Source: Mesorhizobium sp. ZC-5 (GTDB lineage: Bacteria > Pseudomonadota > Alphaproteobacteria > Rhizobiales > Rhizobiaceae). From it: a stretch of DNA of 64,000 bases. Within the stretch, counting starts at the first letter, position 1, and each line of letters opens with the position of its first letter. The stretch spans positions 534,174 through 598,173 of the forward strand of contig NZ_JAOWPT010000004.1 in assembly GCF_025753855.1 (NCBI RefSeq). Direction: 5' to 3'. The translations under genes and the position numbers were made by a program. Below the pieces are notes generated by a model. That model saw nothing but the letters and a program-made list of their open reading frames with translations, searched no databases and was not told the DNA's origin. Below, piece after piece: positions 9,934 through 19,041 of this stretch.

Positions 9934-10920
9934 GTGAAACGTGCATTGCTTTTGCTGAGGCGCCGGCTGATCGGCAGCATCCCGGTGCTGCTGATCGTCA
10001 TCGTCGGGACGTTCCTGCTGCTGGAAGCCGCACCCGGCGATGCGGTCGATGCGTATGTCGTGTCGACCGGCGGCGATGCCGGCATGATCGAGGCGCTGCG
10101 CCAGCGCTGGGGCCTCGACCAATCACCGATGACCCGGCTCGCCACCTACCTTTGGGCACTGCTGCATTTCGACCTCGGCCACTCCGTGACGTTTTCGCGG
10201 CCGATCCTCGATGTGATCCTGGAGCGGCTGCCGAACACACTTTTGCTGATGGGCAGCGCCACCGCCCTCTCCTTCGGCCTTGGCTCCGCCTTGGGCATCG
10301 TCGCCGGCGCAAAACCCGGCAGCTTCCGCGACCGCTTCCTGTCGATCGGTTCGTTGGCGCTTTACGCTGTGCCGGGGTTCTGGCTCGGGCTAGTGCTGAC
10401 CGTGGTGTTTTCGGTGCAGTTGCGCTGGTTTCCGATCAGCGGCATCGAGACGATCGCCTCGGGCAAGACCGGTCTCGACCGGGCGCTGGATATCGGCCGC
10501 CATCTGGTGCTGCCGGTGGCAGCACTCGGCTTCATCTACCTGGCGCTCTACTTGCGCATGATGCGAGCCGGAATGGCCGAAGCCTGGCGTCAGGACTTCG
10601 TGCTGGCCGCCAAGGCGCGCGGCATTGCCCGCCCGCGCATCGTGCTGCGCCACGTCGCCCGCAACGCGCTGTTGCCGCTGGTCACAATGCTCGGCCTGCA
10701 ATCGGCGCAAATGCTGGGCGGCAGCGTCGTCATCGAGACGGTGTTTTCCGTGCCCGGCCTCGGCCGGCTGGCGCAGGAGGCGGTGGCGTCGCGCGACACG
10801 CCGCTTTTGCTCGGCATCATCCTGGTCAGCGCCGTGCTGGTGATCCTCATCAACCTGATCGTCGATATCCTCTATGCCTTCCTCGATCCGCGTGTCGGCG
10901 CCAGTGAGGCCGCCGCGTGA
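9934..10920 (+). CDS. ABC transporter permease, DppB type
   Basis: Inner-membrane permease of 328 residues, first of the two permeases of the oligopeptide-type importer. It starts with GTG 40 bp after the binding protein gene. An N-terminal membrane helix (about residues 10-30) is followed by the periplasmic DppB_N region (APGDAVDAY..., RWGLDQS) and then the BPD_transp_1 domain with the cytoplasmic EAA-like loop near RQDFVLAAKARGI. The GTG of the next gene overlaps its TGA, so the two permeases are translationally coupled. Confidence 0.92.
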   Translation: MKRALLLLRRRLIGSIPVLLIVIVGTFLLLEAAPGDAVDAYVVSTGGDAGMIEALRQRWGLDQSPMTRLATYLWALLHFDLGHSVTFSRPILDVILERLPNTLLLMGSATALSFGLGSALGIVAGAKPGSFRDRFLSIGSLALYAVPGFWLGLVLTVVFSVQLRWFPISGIETIASGKTGLDRALDIGRHLVLPVAALGFIYLALYLRMMRAGMAEAWRQDFVLAAKARGIARPRIVLRHVARNALLPLVTMLGLQSAQMLGGSVVIETVFSVPGLGRLAQEAVASRDTPLLLGIILVSAVLVILINLIVDILYAFLDPRVGASEAAA

Positions 10921-11747
10921 ATCATGTTCGCCGCTTCCTTGCGACTCCGGAGGGCATGGCGGGTGGCCTGCTCCTGCTCGGTTTCCTGCTGGTCGCCCTG
11001 TCGGCGCCGTTCTTCTTCCCCCGCGACCCGCTGTCGATTGCCGGACCGGCACTGCTGCGGCCCTTCCAGGACTGGTCGCTGCCGCTCGGCACCGACCGCC
11101 TCGGACGCGATGTGCTGGCCGGGATTTTTCATGGCGCGCGCACCTCGCTGGCGGTAAGCCTTGCGGCCGCCAGCGCATCGATCGCCGTCGGCGCCATTGT
11201 CGGCACGCTCGCCGGCTTTGCCGGCGGAGCGGTCGACGAGGTGCTGATGCGCGTCACCGACGCATTCCAGACCGTTCCGGGTTTCCTTCTGGCGCTGGCC
11301 TTCGTCAGCGTCGTCGGCCCTTCGCTCGGCGTCGTCGTGGCGGCAATCGCGCTCAGCGCCTGGACCGGGCCGGCGCGCATCGCGCGGGCAGAGGTCCTGT
11401 CGATCCGCGAGCGCGACTATGTCGCCAGTGCCCGCGTCGCCGGCATGCATCCGCTGGAAATCGCCTTCCGCGAAATCCTGCCCAACGCGCTACCGCCGGT
11501 GCTGGCGCTGGCTTCGGTGATCGTCGCACAGGCGATACTCGTGGAGGCCGCACTTTCCTTCCTCGGGCTTGGCGACCCGAACCGGGTCACCTGGGGCGGC
11601 ATGATCGCCGAGGGACGCGCGGTGCTTCGCTCGGCTCCCTTCCTGTCGATCATTCCCGGCATCGCGCTGGTGCTGACGGTGCTCGGCGTCTACCTCGCCG
11701 GCGAAGGCGCGGTCGAGGCAAGCGCTGCACGGCGGAGCCTGGCATGA
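10917..11747 (+). CDS. ABC transporter permease, DppC type
   Basis: Second permease of the oligopeptide-type importer, 276 residues. LGTDRLGRDVL (about residues 60-70) is the conserved DppC-family segment, and IRERDYVASARVAG is the EAA loop that contacts the ATPase. The GTG start overlaps the preceding stop in a GTGA, and its own stop overlaps the ATG of the first ATPase gene. The reading frame is uninterrupted and of usual family length, slightly short at the N-terminus. Confidence 0.92.
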   Translation: MNHVRRFLATPEGMAGGLLLLGFLLVALSAPFFFPRDPLSIAGPALLRPFQDWSLPLGTDRLGRDVLAGIFHGARTSLAVSLAAASASIAVGAIVGTLAGFAGGAVDEVLMRVTDAFQTVPGFLLALAFVSVVGPSLGVVVAAIALSAWTGPARIARAEVLSIRERDYVASARVAGMHPLEIAFREILPNALPPVLALASVIVAQAILVEAALSFLGLGDPNRVTWGGMIAEGRAVLRSAPFLSIIPGIALVLTVLGVYLAGEGAVEASAARRSLA

Positions 11748-12517
11748 AGCCGATGCTTTCGATCCGCGGCCTGAGTGTCGCCTATCGCCGCGATGGGCAG
11801 GAAGTGGTGGCGCTGGAGGCCATCGATCTCGATGTCGGCGCCGGCGAAAAGCTGGCTATCATCGGCGAAAGCGGGTCCGGCAAAAGCACGCTGGCGCTGG
11901 CCGTCGCCGGCTTGCTGCCCGCTTCGGCCAAAGTCGCCGGCACCGTTGAATGGCCGTCGCTCGGACGCGCTCCCGTCAACGGCCGCGACATCGGCTTCGT
12001 CTTCCAGGACCCGTCGGCGAGCCTGAACCCGGTGCTGAGCGTCGGCGAGCAGATCGCCGAAGTGGCCAGAACGCATCGCGGCATGGATTGGCGGCAGGCC
12101 TACACTCTTGCCGAAGAACTGCTGGGACGCGTCAAGTTGCCGGAGCCGGCGATCCTGCGAAGAGCTTATCCGCACCAGCTTTCCGGCGGCCAGAAACAGC
12201 GGGTGGCGATTGCCGCGGCGATTGCCGGCAAACCACAGTTGCTGATCGTCGACGAGGCAACCAGCGCGCTCGACACCATCGTGCAGCAGGACATCGTGGC
12301 GCTGATCCGGCAACTGGCCGACGAGGACGGCATGTCGTTGCTGTTCATCACTCACGATATCGCGCTCGCCTCCGAGATCGCCGACCGTATCGCGGTGTTT
12401 CGCCATGGGCGGCTGGTCGAGGTTGGCGACACCGGGCGCCTGATCGCATCGCCGCGCGAGGCCTATACGCAGGGCCTGCTCGCCGCGCATCTCGGGCTCG
12501 AGGATGTGTCTCGATGA
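11744..12517 (+). CDS. ABC transporter ATP-binding protein, DppD type
   Basis: First ATPase of the importer, 257 residues. Walker A is GESGSGKST (41-49), the signature is LSGGQKQR, and Walker B is LLIVDEATSALD, followed by the switch histidine in FITHDI. The C-terminal zinc/oligo_HPY extension usual in DppD is short or missing. ATG chosen because it overlaps the permease stop (ATGA); a longer upstream reading in this frame only shadows the permease gene. Its stop overlaps the next ATG in the same way. Confidence 0.92.
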   Translation: MKPMLSIRGLSVAYRRDGQEVVALEAIDLDVGAGEKLAIIGESGSGKSTLALAVAGLLPASAKVAGTVEWPSLGRAPVNGRDIGFVFQDPSASLNPVLSVGEQIAEVARTHRGMDWRQAYTLAEELLGRVKLPEPAILRRAYPHQLSGGQKQRVAIAAAIAGKPQLLIVDEATSALDTIVQQDIVALIRQLADEDGMSLLFITHDIALASEIADRIAVFRHGRLVEVGDTGRLIASPREAYTQGLLAAHLGLEDVSR

Positions 12518-13308
12518 GCGCGCATCTGCTTGATGTCCGCGATCTCGGCAAGCGTTTTTCACGCAACGGCAGGCTTGTCACCGCGCTCGACGGAATCAGC
12601 CTGACAGTCGCCCGCGGCGAGACGCTTGCACTTGTCGGCCCATCGGGCAGCGGCAAGTCGACGCTCGGCCGCGCCATCCTGCGGCTGATCGAGCCGGATC
12701 GGGGCGAGATTTCCTTCGAAGGCAAGAACCTGCTCGGCTTGAACAGCGCGGATTTGCGGGCTGCTCGGGCGCGCCTGCAGATGGTTTCCCAGGACCCGCA
12801 AGCCGCCTTCAACCCGCGCGCAACGGTGGCGCGCGTCATCGACGACCCGCTGCGCATCCATGGCCTTGGCAGTCGCACCGAACGGCCGGCAATGATCGCG
12901 CGGTTGCTCGAACGCGTCGGCCTGTCGCCTGACCTGCACCGCCGCGCCGTCCACGAAATCTCCGGCGGCCAGCGCCAACGCGTGGCGATCGCCCGCGCCA
13001 TTGCCACCAAGCCGTCATTGATCGTGCTCGACGAGGCGGTATCGGCGCTCGACGTTTCGGTGCGCGGCGACATTCTCGAACTTCTTGCCGACCTGCAGCG
13101 GGACGAAAACATCGCCTACCTGTTCATCTCGCACGACCTCGGCGTGGTGCGCGCCGTTGCGCACCGGGTTGCGATCATGGACGCCGGCAGGATCGTCGAG
13201 ACCGGCGATGCCAGGACAGTTGTCGCCGATCCGCAATCCGCGACCGGAAAGGCGCTGGTCGCCGCCGTACCGAAATTGCGCTACAGAGCCGCGACGGAGA
13301 AAGCCTGA
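12514..13308 (+). CDS. ABC transporter ATP-binding protein, DppF type
   Basis: Second ATPase of the importer, 264 residues. Walker A GPSGSGKST (42-50), signature SGGQRQR, Walker B LIVLDEAVSALD and switch region FISHDLGVVR are all intact, so the ATPase pair should be functional. It starts in an ATGA overlap with the DppD-type gene, and the next gene begins directly after its TGA with no spacer. This places the downstream hydrolase in the same transcript. Confidence 0.92.
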   Translation: MSAHLLDVRDLGKRFSRNGRLVTALDGISLTVARGETLALVGPSGSGKSTLGRAILRLIEPDRGEISFEGKNLLGLNSADLRAARARLQMVSQDPQAAFNPRATVARVIDDPLRIHGLGSRTERPAMIARLLERVGLSPDLHRRAVHEISGGQRQRVAIARAIATKPSLIVLDEAVSALDVSVRGDILELLADLQRDENIAYLFISHDLGVVRAVAHRVAIMDAGRIVETGDARTVVADPQSATGKALVAAVPKLRYRAATEKA

Positions 13309-13812
13309 ATGAACGACGATGCCGCCAGAGCCGAGACGCTGAGCCGCGAACTCGATTCCGCCTTCCGCAACCGCGCCGATCTCTACCGCCTGTTCTATGA
13401 CGAACTGGCCGGCGAATACGGTCCGGAAAAAGCGGAGGCGATCATGGTCAGCGTTGTCGAAAAGCGCGGCCAGGAGGTCGCCGCCCTCGCGTTTTCCGAC
13501 TTCGGCCCGACCGACGCGCGCCAGATCGGCGAGGCGTTCCTGGCTGTCAGCCCGGACGGCGGGCGCATGTATCCAACCGACGTCGAGCGCAGTGAAACCG
13601 AAATCAGCTTCGAGGTGAAACGCTGCCCGCTGAAGGATGCCTGGATGGAAGCCGGCGTCGGCGACGAAAAACTGGCGACGCTCTGCCGCATCGCCGGCGC
13701 TTTCGACCGCGGCCTGTTCGAGGCAACCGGCGTCCGTTTCGAAAACGTCACCTGGACCCCCGGACACGGCTCCGGCTGCTGCCACATCAGGCTTTCCAAC
13801 GCCGTGGCCTGA
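13309..13812 (+). CDS. L-2-amino-thiazoline-4-carboxylate (ATC) hydrolase family protein
   Basis: 167-residue protein that resembles the ATC hydrolase family. The founding Pseudomonas enzyme opens the thiazoline ring of L-ATC on the way to L-cysteine. The family-like region runs from CPLKDAW (C106) through LCRIAGAFDRGLFE (C126) to GSGCCHIRL (C157, C158), which fits the conserved C-terminal half of these proteins. The ATG follows the DppF-type stop immediately, so it is the last gene of the transporter operon. The imported substrate may therefore be a ring compound or a peptide the enzyme opens. Family call is by motif memory, and the true substrate is not known. Confidence 0.72.
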   Translation: MNDDAARAETLSRELDSAFRNRADLYRLFYDELAGEYGPEKAEAIMVSVVEKRGQEVAALAFSDFGPTDARQIGEAFLAVSPDGGRMYPTDVERSETEISFEVKRCPLKDAWMEAGVGDEKLATLCRIAGAFDRGLFEATGVRFENVTWTPGHGSGCCHIRLSNAVA

Positions 13813-13976
13813 CTCCGCGATCACGAAGCTTTCACAGGGCACCCGGCCCTTACAAGCCTACCGTGCTTGTCAAACCGCGCTTCCCGTGGTTATGACCGGC
13901 CTTGGGGTGAAGTGACGAGAGGCAGGCGGGCGTTCCGACCGGCACGTGGGCACTTCTGGAACACGCTGCGGGAAAC

Positions 13977-14759
13977 ATGACGACAATCATCGACGTTCAG
14001 AATGTGAGCAAGCGCTTCGGCAACCTGCTTGCCGTGGATAATTGCTCCCTCAAGGTCGAAAAGGGTTCGATCACCGGACTGATCGGCCCGAACGGCGCCG
14101 GCAAGACGACGATGTTCAACATGGTCGCGGGCGCCTTCGCGCCGACTTCAGGGAAAATCCTGCTCGACGGCAAGGACGTGACCGGCCAGCCGGCGCACGA
14201 ACTGTTTTCGCGCGGCCTGCTGCGTACCTTCCAGATCGCCCAGGAATTCTCCAACATGACGGCGCTGGAGAATTTGATGATGGTGCCGGCCAACCAGTCC
14301 GGCGAGAACGTCATCAACGCCTTCTTCCGCCGCAATCGGGTGATGCACGAGGAAAAAGGCACGCGCGGCCAGGCCGAAGAGGTGATGCAGCTTCTCAGGC
14401 TGACGCATGTGAAGAATGAGCGCGCCGGCAATCTTTCCGGCGGCCAGAAGAAACTGCTCGAACTCGGCCGCGTCATGATGACCGAACCGCGCGTCGTGCT
14501 GCTCGACGAGATCGCCGCCGGCGTCAACCGCACGCTGCTCAACGACCTCGCCGCCGCTGTCGAGCGGTTGAACAAGGAAAAAGGCCTCACCTTCTTTGTC
14601 ATCGAACACGACATGGACCTCATCGCCAGGCTCTGCGACCCGGTCATCGTCATGGCTGCCGGTTCGGTGATGCTGCAAGGGCCGATGGAGGAGATCCGCC
14701 GCCACGAAGGCGTCATCGAAGCCTATTTCGGCGGCGGCAAGGTGGAAAAGCGGGCATGA
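13977..14759 (+). CDS. branched-chain amino acid-type ABC transporter ATP-binding protein (LivG-like)
   Basis: 260-residue ATPase of a HAAT-family importer. Walker A GPNGAGKTT (37-45), the LivG-type RTFQ segment, the signature LSGGQKK and Walker B VVLLDEIAAGVN are present. The usual DEP after Walker B is DEI here, as in some LivG relatives. A 164-bp non-coding gap separates it from the previous operon, so a promoter is expected there. Stop and next ATG overlap. The transported compound is unknown; branched-chain amino acids, amides or urea-like compounds are all possible in this family. Confidence 0.9.
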   Translation: MTTIIDVQNVSKRFGNLLAVDNCSLKVEKGSITGLIGPNGAGKTTMFNMVAGAFAPTSGKILLDGKDVTGQPAHELFSRGLLRTFQIAQEFSNMTALENLMMVPANQSGENVINAFFRRNRVMHEEKGTRGQAEEVMQLLRLTHVKNERAGNLSGGQKKLLELGRVMMTEPRVVLLDEIAAGVNRTLLNDLAAAVERLNKEKGLTFFVIEHDMDLIARLCDPVIVMAAGSVMLQGPMEEIRRHEGVIEAYFGGGKVEKRA

Positions 14760-15466
14760 GCCTCCTCGACATGACGGATATCCATGGCGGCTACGGCGGC
14801 GCCAATATCCTCAATGGCGTCGACATCGCAATCGACGCGAACCAGATCGGCGTCATCGTCGGGCCGAACGGCGCCGGCAAGTCGACGACGCTGAAGGCAC
14901 TGTTCGGGATGCTGCGCGTCTCGCAGGGCAATGTCGCCTTCAACGGGCAGGACATCACCAATTTCGCGCCGGAAAAACTGGTGCGCGAAGGCCTATCCTT
15001 CGTGCCGCAGGAATTCAACGTTTTTCCGACCATGTCGGTGCAGGAGAACCTGGAGATGGGCGCATACATAAGGCGCGACGATTTCCGCCCGCTGATCGAC
15101 CAGGTCTACGGCTTCTTCCCGCCGCTGAAGGACAAGCGCAAGCAGCCGGCCGGCGAGCTTTCCGGCGGCCAGCGCCAGATGGTGGCGATCGGCCGCGCGC
15201 TGATGACCGAACCGAAGCTGCTTTTGCTCGACGAACCGACCGCCGGCCTGTCGCCGCTCTACATGGACGAGATCTTCGACCGCATCATCGCCATCAACAA
15301 TTCCGGCGTCGGCATATTGATGGTCGAACAGAACGCCAGGCAGGCGCTCGCAATCGCGCATCGCGGCTTCGTGCTGGCGACGGGAAAAAACCGCTTCACC
15401 GGCACCGGCGCCGAACTGCTGGCCGACCCGGAGGTGGCGAAAAGCTTCCTCGGCGGAGGAGAGTGA
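14756..15466 (+). CDS. branched-chain amino acid-type ABC transporter ATP-binding protein (LivF-like)
   Basis: 236-residue ATPase, partner of the LivG-like protein. Walker A GPNGAGKST (36-44), VPQEFNVFPTMSVQENLEMG typical of LivF, signature LSGGQRQM and Walker B LLLLDEPTAGLSP are intact. Start overlaps the LivG-like stop (ATGA) and its stop overlaps the GTG of the first permease, giving a tightly coupled four-gene run. Confidence 0.91.
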   Translation: MSLLDMTDIHGGYGGANILNGVDIAIDANQIGVIVGPNGAGKSTTLKALFGMLRVSQGNVAFNGQDITNFAPEKLVREGLSFVPQEFNVFPTMSVQENLEMGAYIRRDDFRPLIDQVYGFFPPLKDKRKQPAGELSGGQRQMVAIGRALMTEPKLLLLDEPTAGLSPLYMDEIFDRIIAINNSGVGILMVEQNARQALAIAHRGFVLATGKNRFTGTGAELLADPEVAKSFLGGGE

Positions 15467-16494
15467 CGATGGGCGAAACCGGAATCCTCGCCGCCCTGCC
15501 GATGAACGAGTTCGTATTCTTCATCAACAAGGGGTTGATCGCCGGGCTGATCATCGGCTCGGTCTATGCGCTGGGCGCAGTCGGCGTGACGCTGATCGCC
15601 GGCATCCTGCGGTTCTCGCATTTTCCGCATGGCGACATGATGACCGCCGGCGCCTTCTTCGCCTTCATCCTCACACTGCTGTTCCCGACTGCCGGCGCGC
15701 TGTTCGGCCTGCCGACGCCATTCGTGCTGATGCCGCTGGCGATGATCGCCACGGCGCTGTTTGCCGTCGGCATCGATCGCGTCTTTTATCGCCCGCTGCG
15801 CGCCAACAATGTGAAGCCAATCGTCATCGTCATGGCCTCAATCGGCGTCATGCTGATGATGCAGGGGCTGATCCGACTGTTCGCCGGCACCGAGGCCCGC
15901 CAGATGGAGACGGGATCGAAGGACATCTACAGGATCCCGTTCGGCGGCCGCGACATCGTGCTGACCGAGCCGCAGCTTCTGCTGATCCTGTTCACCGCCG
16001 CGGTCGTCGTGGCGCTGCATTTCTTCCTGACCCGCTCGCGCATGGGCAAGGCGATGCGGGCGATGGCCGACAACGCCGACCTTGCCCGGATATCCGGCAT
16101 CAGCACCGATCATGTCGTGCGCACCACATGGATCATCGCCGGCGGACTGGCTGCCGCCGCCGGGACGCTGCTTGCTCTCGACGTCTCGCTGAAGCCCGAC
16201 CTTTCCTTCAACATCCTGCTGCCGATCTTCGCGGCGGCAATCGTCGGCGGCATCGGCAAACCTTACGGCGCCATCGCCGGCGGCCTGCTGGTCGGATTCA
16301 CCGAAACGCTGGCGGTGTTCAACTGGGGCGTGCTGCTGCGGCCGCTGCAGCCCTTCGTGCCGGAATGGCTCGAACTGCCGCAGAAACTTGCCTTCGTGCC
16401 CACCGAATACAAGATCGTCATTCCCTTCTTCATCCTGATCGCGGTGCTGATCTGGCGCCCGACCGGCATCTTCAGGGGGAGCCTGGTGAAATGA
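15463..16494 (+). CDS. branched-chain amino acid-type ABC transporter permease (LivH-like)
   Basis: 343-residue inner-membrane permease. The GLIIGSVYALGAVGVTLI segment near residue 28 and the early LRFSHFPHGDMM segment are typical of LivH. About eight to nine hydrophobic helices are visible, and a family loop MRAMADNADLARISGI precedes the C-terminal helices. GTG at 15463 overlaps the upstream stop; an ATG two codons later (15469) is an equally good start. The next permease ATG overlaps its stop. Confidence 0.91.
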   Translation: MTMGETGILAALPMNEFVFFINKGLIAGLIIGSVYALGAVGVTLIAGILRFSHFPHGDMMTAGAFFAFILTLLFPTAGALFGLPTPFVLMPLAMIATALFAVGIDRVFYRPLRANNVKPIVIVMASIGVMLMMQGLIRLFAGTEARQMETGSKDIYRIPFGGRDIVLTEPQLLLILFTAAVVVALHFFLTRSRMGKAMRAMADNADLARISGISTDHVVRTTWIIAGGLAAAAGTLLALDVSLKPDLSFNILLPIFAAAIVGGIGKPYGAIAGGLLVGFTETLAVFNWGVLLRPLQPFVPEWLELPQKLAFVPTEYKIVIPFFILIAVLIWRPTGIFRGSLVK

Positions 16495-17759
16495 TCTCCT
16501 ACCGCACCCGCGCCTTGGTGCTGGTTTCCGGCACCGCCGTCCTCGTAGCACTCGTCTTTGCCTGGCTCGGCGCCGCCTACGGCGTGCGCATGCTGGTCGA
16601 GGCGAGCTGTTTTGCGCTGATCGCGCTCGGCCTGACCATCCAGTGGGGCTACGCCGGGCTCTTCAACGTCGGCGTCATGGGTTTCATCGCCATTGCGGCT
16701 TTCGTATCGATGCTGGTTTCCTATCCCGTCAACGACCTGTTCTGGAATTCGGACGGTCCTGGCCTGCTATGCTGGGCGTTCCTCTATGCGGCAATCGGCG
16801 TCGCGCTGACCTACGCAGCCAGCCAGACGCACCGGCTCGGCCTGCCGAAGAAATATCGCACGCTGCTCACCCTGATTGTCGGGGCCGCCTCCTACCTCGC
16901 CGTCACCGGCGCACTCGATCCCGCTGCGACACTGATCGAGGCGGAAGCGCGCTTCGTCGGCGGCTTCGGCATGCCGGTATGGCTCGGCTGGCTGCTCGGC
17001 GGCATTGCGGCCGGCGCGCTCGGCTGGGCGATGGGCCGCATCACGCTCGGCCTGCGCGCCGACTACATGGCGATCGCCACGCTCGGTATTTCCGAAATCG
17101 TCAAGGCATTCCTGAAGAACGCCGACTGGCTGACCAAGGGCACGCTGACGGTGTCGCCGCTGCCCTGGCCGGTGCCGACGCCCAATGAACTCGGCTTCGT
17201 CATGTCGCGCGCCTCCTACCTCGCCGTCACGTCGATCCTGATCGTCGTCGTCTACGTGCTTCTGGAGCGCGCCTGGGCCTCGCCGTGGGGTCGCATGATG
17301 CGCGCCATCCGCGACAACGAACTGTCGGCCGCGGCGATGGGCAAGGACGTCAATCGTCGCCGCCTCGAAATGCTGGTGCTCGGCAATTTCATCATCGGCG
17401 TCGGCGGCGCCGCGCTCATCACCTTCTCGACGATCTTCGACCCCGGCAGCTTCCAGCCGCTCAACCACACCTTCCTGATCTGGGTGATGGTGATCCTCGG
17501 CGGCGCCGGCAACAATCTCGGCACCATCCTCGGCGCGCTCCTGGTCTATATCGTCTGGATCATGTCGGAGCCGGCCGCACTTTTCCTCTTCGAGCACGGC
17601 GCCAATCTCGCCAACCACATGTTCGGATGGGAAGCGCCCGCCGACCTGGCGACGCGCGCCTTGCAGATGCGCGTCTTTGTCATCGGCCTGGTGATTACGC
17701 TGGTGCTGCGCTTCGCGCCGCAGGGCCTGCTGCCGGAAAAGGTCGTGAAGTACGAATAG
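16491..17759 (+). CDS. branched-chain amino acid-type ABC transporter permease (LivM-like)
   Basis: 422-residue permease, second of the pair. It has the LivM-type LTIQWGYAGLFNVGVMGF near residue 48 and the cytoplasmic loop MMRAIRDNELSAAAMGKDV. It is longer than minimal LivM (about 300-330), with an extra central region around residues 85-165. Start overlaps the LivH-like stop. It ends 17 bp before a convergent gene on the other strand. No binding protein gene belongs to this run; the probable one lies at 19196-20410 on the opposite strand. Confidence 0.91.
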   Translation: MISYRTRALVLVSGTAVLVALVFAWLGAAYGVRMLVEASCFALIALGLTIQWGYAGLFNVGVMGFIAIAAFVSMLVSYPVNDLFWNSDGPGLLCWAFLYAAIGVALTYAASQTHRLGLPKKYRTLLTLIVGAASYLAVTGALDPAATLIEAEARFVGGFGMPVWLGWLLGGIAAGALGWAMGRITLGLRADYMAIATLGISEIVKAFLKNADWLTKGTLTVSPLPWPVPTPNELGFVMSRASYLAVTSILIVVVYVLLERAWASPWGRMMRAIRDNELSAAAMGKDVNRRRLEMLVLGNFIIGVGGAALITFSTIFDPGSFQPLNHTFLIWVMVILGGAGNNLGTILGALLVYIVWIMSEPAALFLFEHGANLANHMFGWEAPADLATRALQMRVFVIGLVITLVLRFAPQGLLPEKVVKYE

Positions 17760-17776
17760 CCCCGCGCCGGTTTACG

Positions 17777-18190
17777 TCACGCCGGCGGCATCCGGTCGAA
17801 TTTCGGCAGGGCTGGGTCGAGGTGGTCCCAGGCGTGACCGGCAGCGTGCCAAGTAACGAATTGCGGCGCGTACCGGCTCGGATCGTCGAGGCTGCCCGCG
17901 CGCACGGCGATAACATCGGGATTGGCCGGAAACGCTATATACACCGGCGACCCGCACGTGGCGCAGAAGGCGCAACTTTTGACGGTTCCGCCATCGCCAA
18001 CCACTTCCCAGGTTTTCGCTTTGCCTTCGATCTTCCGGCTGGCGCCGGCGAAGGTCAGGTATGATGCGTGGCCGGCGCCAGTCTGGTGCTGGCACTGGCG
18101 ACACTGGCAGTCGACCGCCGCCACCGGTTCGCCAGAGATTTCATAGCGGATCGCGCCGCAAGCGCACCCGCCCGTATAGGCCTTGGTCAT
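17777..18190 (-). CDS. GFA family (CENP-V/GFA domain) zinc protein
   Basis: 137-residue protein of the GFA domain family. Zinc-binding cysteines are clear: CACG (C9, C11), CQCRQC (C28, C30, C33) and a later CAFCATCGSP group. The family was named after a proposed glutathione-formaldehyde-activating enzyme, but most members have no proven activity. Its presence should not be read as formaldehyde metabolism here, although a formaldehyde island lies 23 kb away. It is the third gene after an ArsR regulator and an AHSA1-type protein on the same strand, with a 51-bp gap, so it probably shares their operon. Confidence 0.88.
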   Translation of the reverse strand: MTKAYTGGCACGAIRYEISGEPVAAVDCQCRQCQHQTGAGHASYLTFAGASRKIEGKAKTWEVVGDGGTVKSCAFCATCGSPVYIAFPANPDVIAVRAGSLDDPSRYAPQFVTWHAAGHAWDHLDPALPKFDRMPPA

Positions 18191-18241
18191 GTCTTTCTCC
18201 TGTGATGTGCTGTTGGCCTGAAGGCGATCTTCTCGATCGCG

Positions 18242-18706
18242 TCAGTCCTGATGGTCGGTGAAGTCGCCAAGGCGGTGAACAACCTTCTTCCAGCCTTCGC
18301 TCATGTTCTTGAAAGCCGTATCGTTTTTGGGGGTCACGAAGCCTGAATGGACAAGGCGGACGCGCGTGCCGTTTGTCACCCGGGAAAGGCTCCATGTGAC
18401 GACCGTATCCAGCTGTGAGCCGTATCCGACATTTCCCTCGTGTCCGCCATTCCAGGCGTAGGAGAAGCGCTCGTTCGGTATTACCTCCAGCACCTGGCAG
18501 TGAATGGTGCCATCCCAGGCGCCGGCAGGGATGGTCTGGTACGTGAAGCGCTTGCCCTCGACAGGCTCGAAGCCTGTCGGCGCCATCAGCCAACGTGCAA
18601 TCAGTTCACCGGTTGTCAGCGTTTTCCAGATCGTCTCTGGCGCATGCGGGAAGATCTCGTCAACTACAATGTCTTGCGTGTCGGGTTTCAATGCGGCGTT
18701 GCTCAT
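18242..18706 (-). CDS. SRPBCC/AHSA1 family protein
   Basis: 154-residue START-like protein of the activator-of-Hsp90-ATPase-1 C-terminal family. The pattern FPHAPETIWKTLTTGELIARWL near the N-terminus and the C-terminal GWKKVVHRLGDF are typical. ATG at 18706 is chosen because it overlaps the TGA of the upstream ArsR gene in an ATGA; a longer reading in this frame only shadows the regulator. ArsR plus AHSA1 pairs are common in proteobacteria and the ligand is generally unknown. Confidence 0.88.
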   Translation of the reverse strand: MSNAALKPDTQDIVVDEIFPHAPETIWKTLTTGELIARWLMAPTGFEPVEGKRFTYQTIPAGAWDGTIHCQVLEVIPNERFSYAWNGGHEGNVGYGSQLDTVVTWSLSRVTNGTRVRLVHSGFVTPKNDTAFKNMSEGWKKVVHRLGDFTDHQD

Positions 18707-19038
18707 GGATCGATTTCCTTCAGAAGGGTTCGGAGGTTGGCGAACCGCTCGCGCCAGAAGACGCCGTAGTGGCCCATCCAATCGACGAGCGGCCCAAGGC
18801 CCTCGGGTCGGGCGCGGTAATAGACGTTCCGGCCCTCGGGGCGCTCGGCCACCAGGCCGGCCTGCTTCAATGATTTGAGGTGTTGGGAGATCGCGCCCTG
18901 CGTCACCCCGCTCCCCCGCGTCAGCTCGACCACGGTAATCTCGTCGGACCCGACCACCCGCTCGAACACGGTCCGTCGCGTGGGATCGGCAAGTGCGCGC
19001 ATGACAGCGTCGATGGGGGTGGCTTCGATCATGGGCAA
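18703..19038 (-). CDS. ArsR family winged-helix regulator
   Basis: 111-residue repressor-type HTH protein. ALADPTRRTVFERV is the typical first helix, followed by the recognition helix region TQGAISQHLKSLKQAGLV and the wing RNVYYRA. No metal-binding ELCVC motif is present, so this belongs to the non-metal subgroup that is usually paired with AHSA1 proteins. It is first in a three-gene operon. Two near-identical direct repeats lie just upstream of its start and are a probable operator. Confidence 0.9.
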   Translation of the reverse strand: MPMIEATPIDAVMRALADPTRRTVFERVVGSDEITVVELTRGSGVTQGAISQHLKSLKQAGLVAERPEGRNVYYRARPEGLGPLVDWMGHYGVFWRERFANLRTLLKEIDP

Positions 19039-19041
19039 ATC

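Noticed and set aside
8673..10145. 490-codon minus-strand frame opposite the ABC binding protein
   Set aside because: Covers a clear SBP_bac_5 gene and runs into the permease; no recognisable domain or ribosome site.
17777..18190. GFA protein as a formaldehyde detoxification enzyme linked to the C1 island
   Set aside because: The family name is historical; activity is unproven, and the gene sits in an ArsR-AHSA1 operon 23 kb away from the island.
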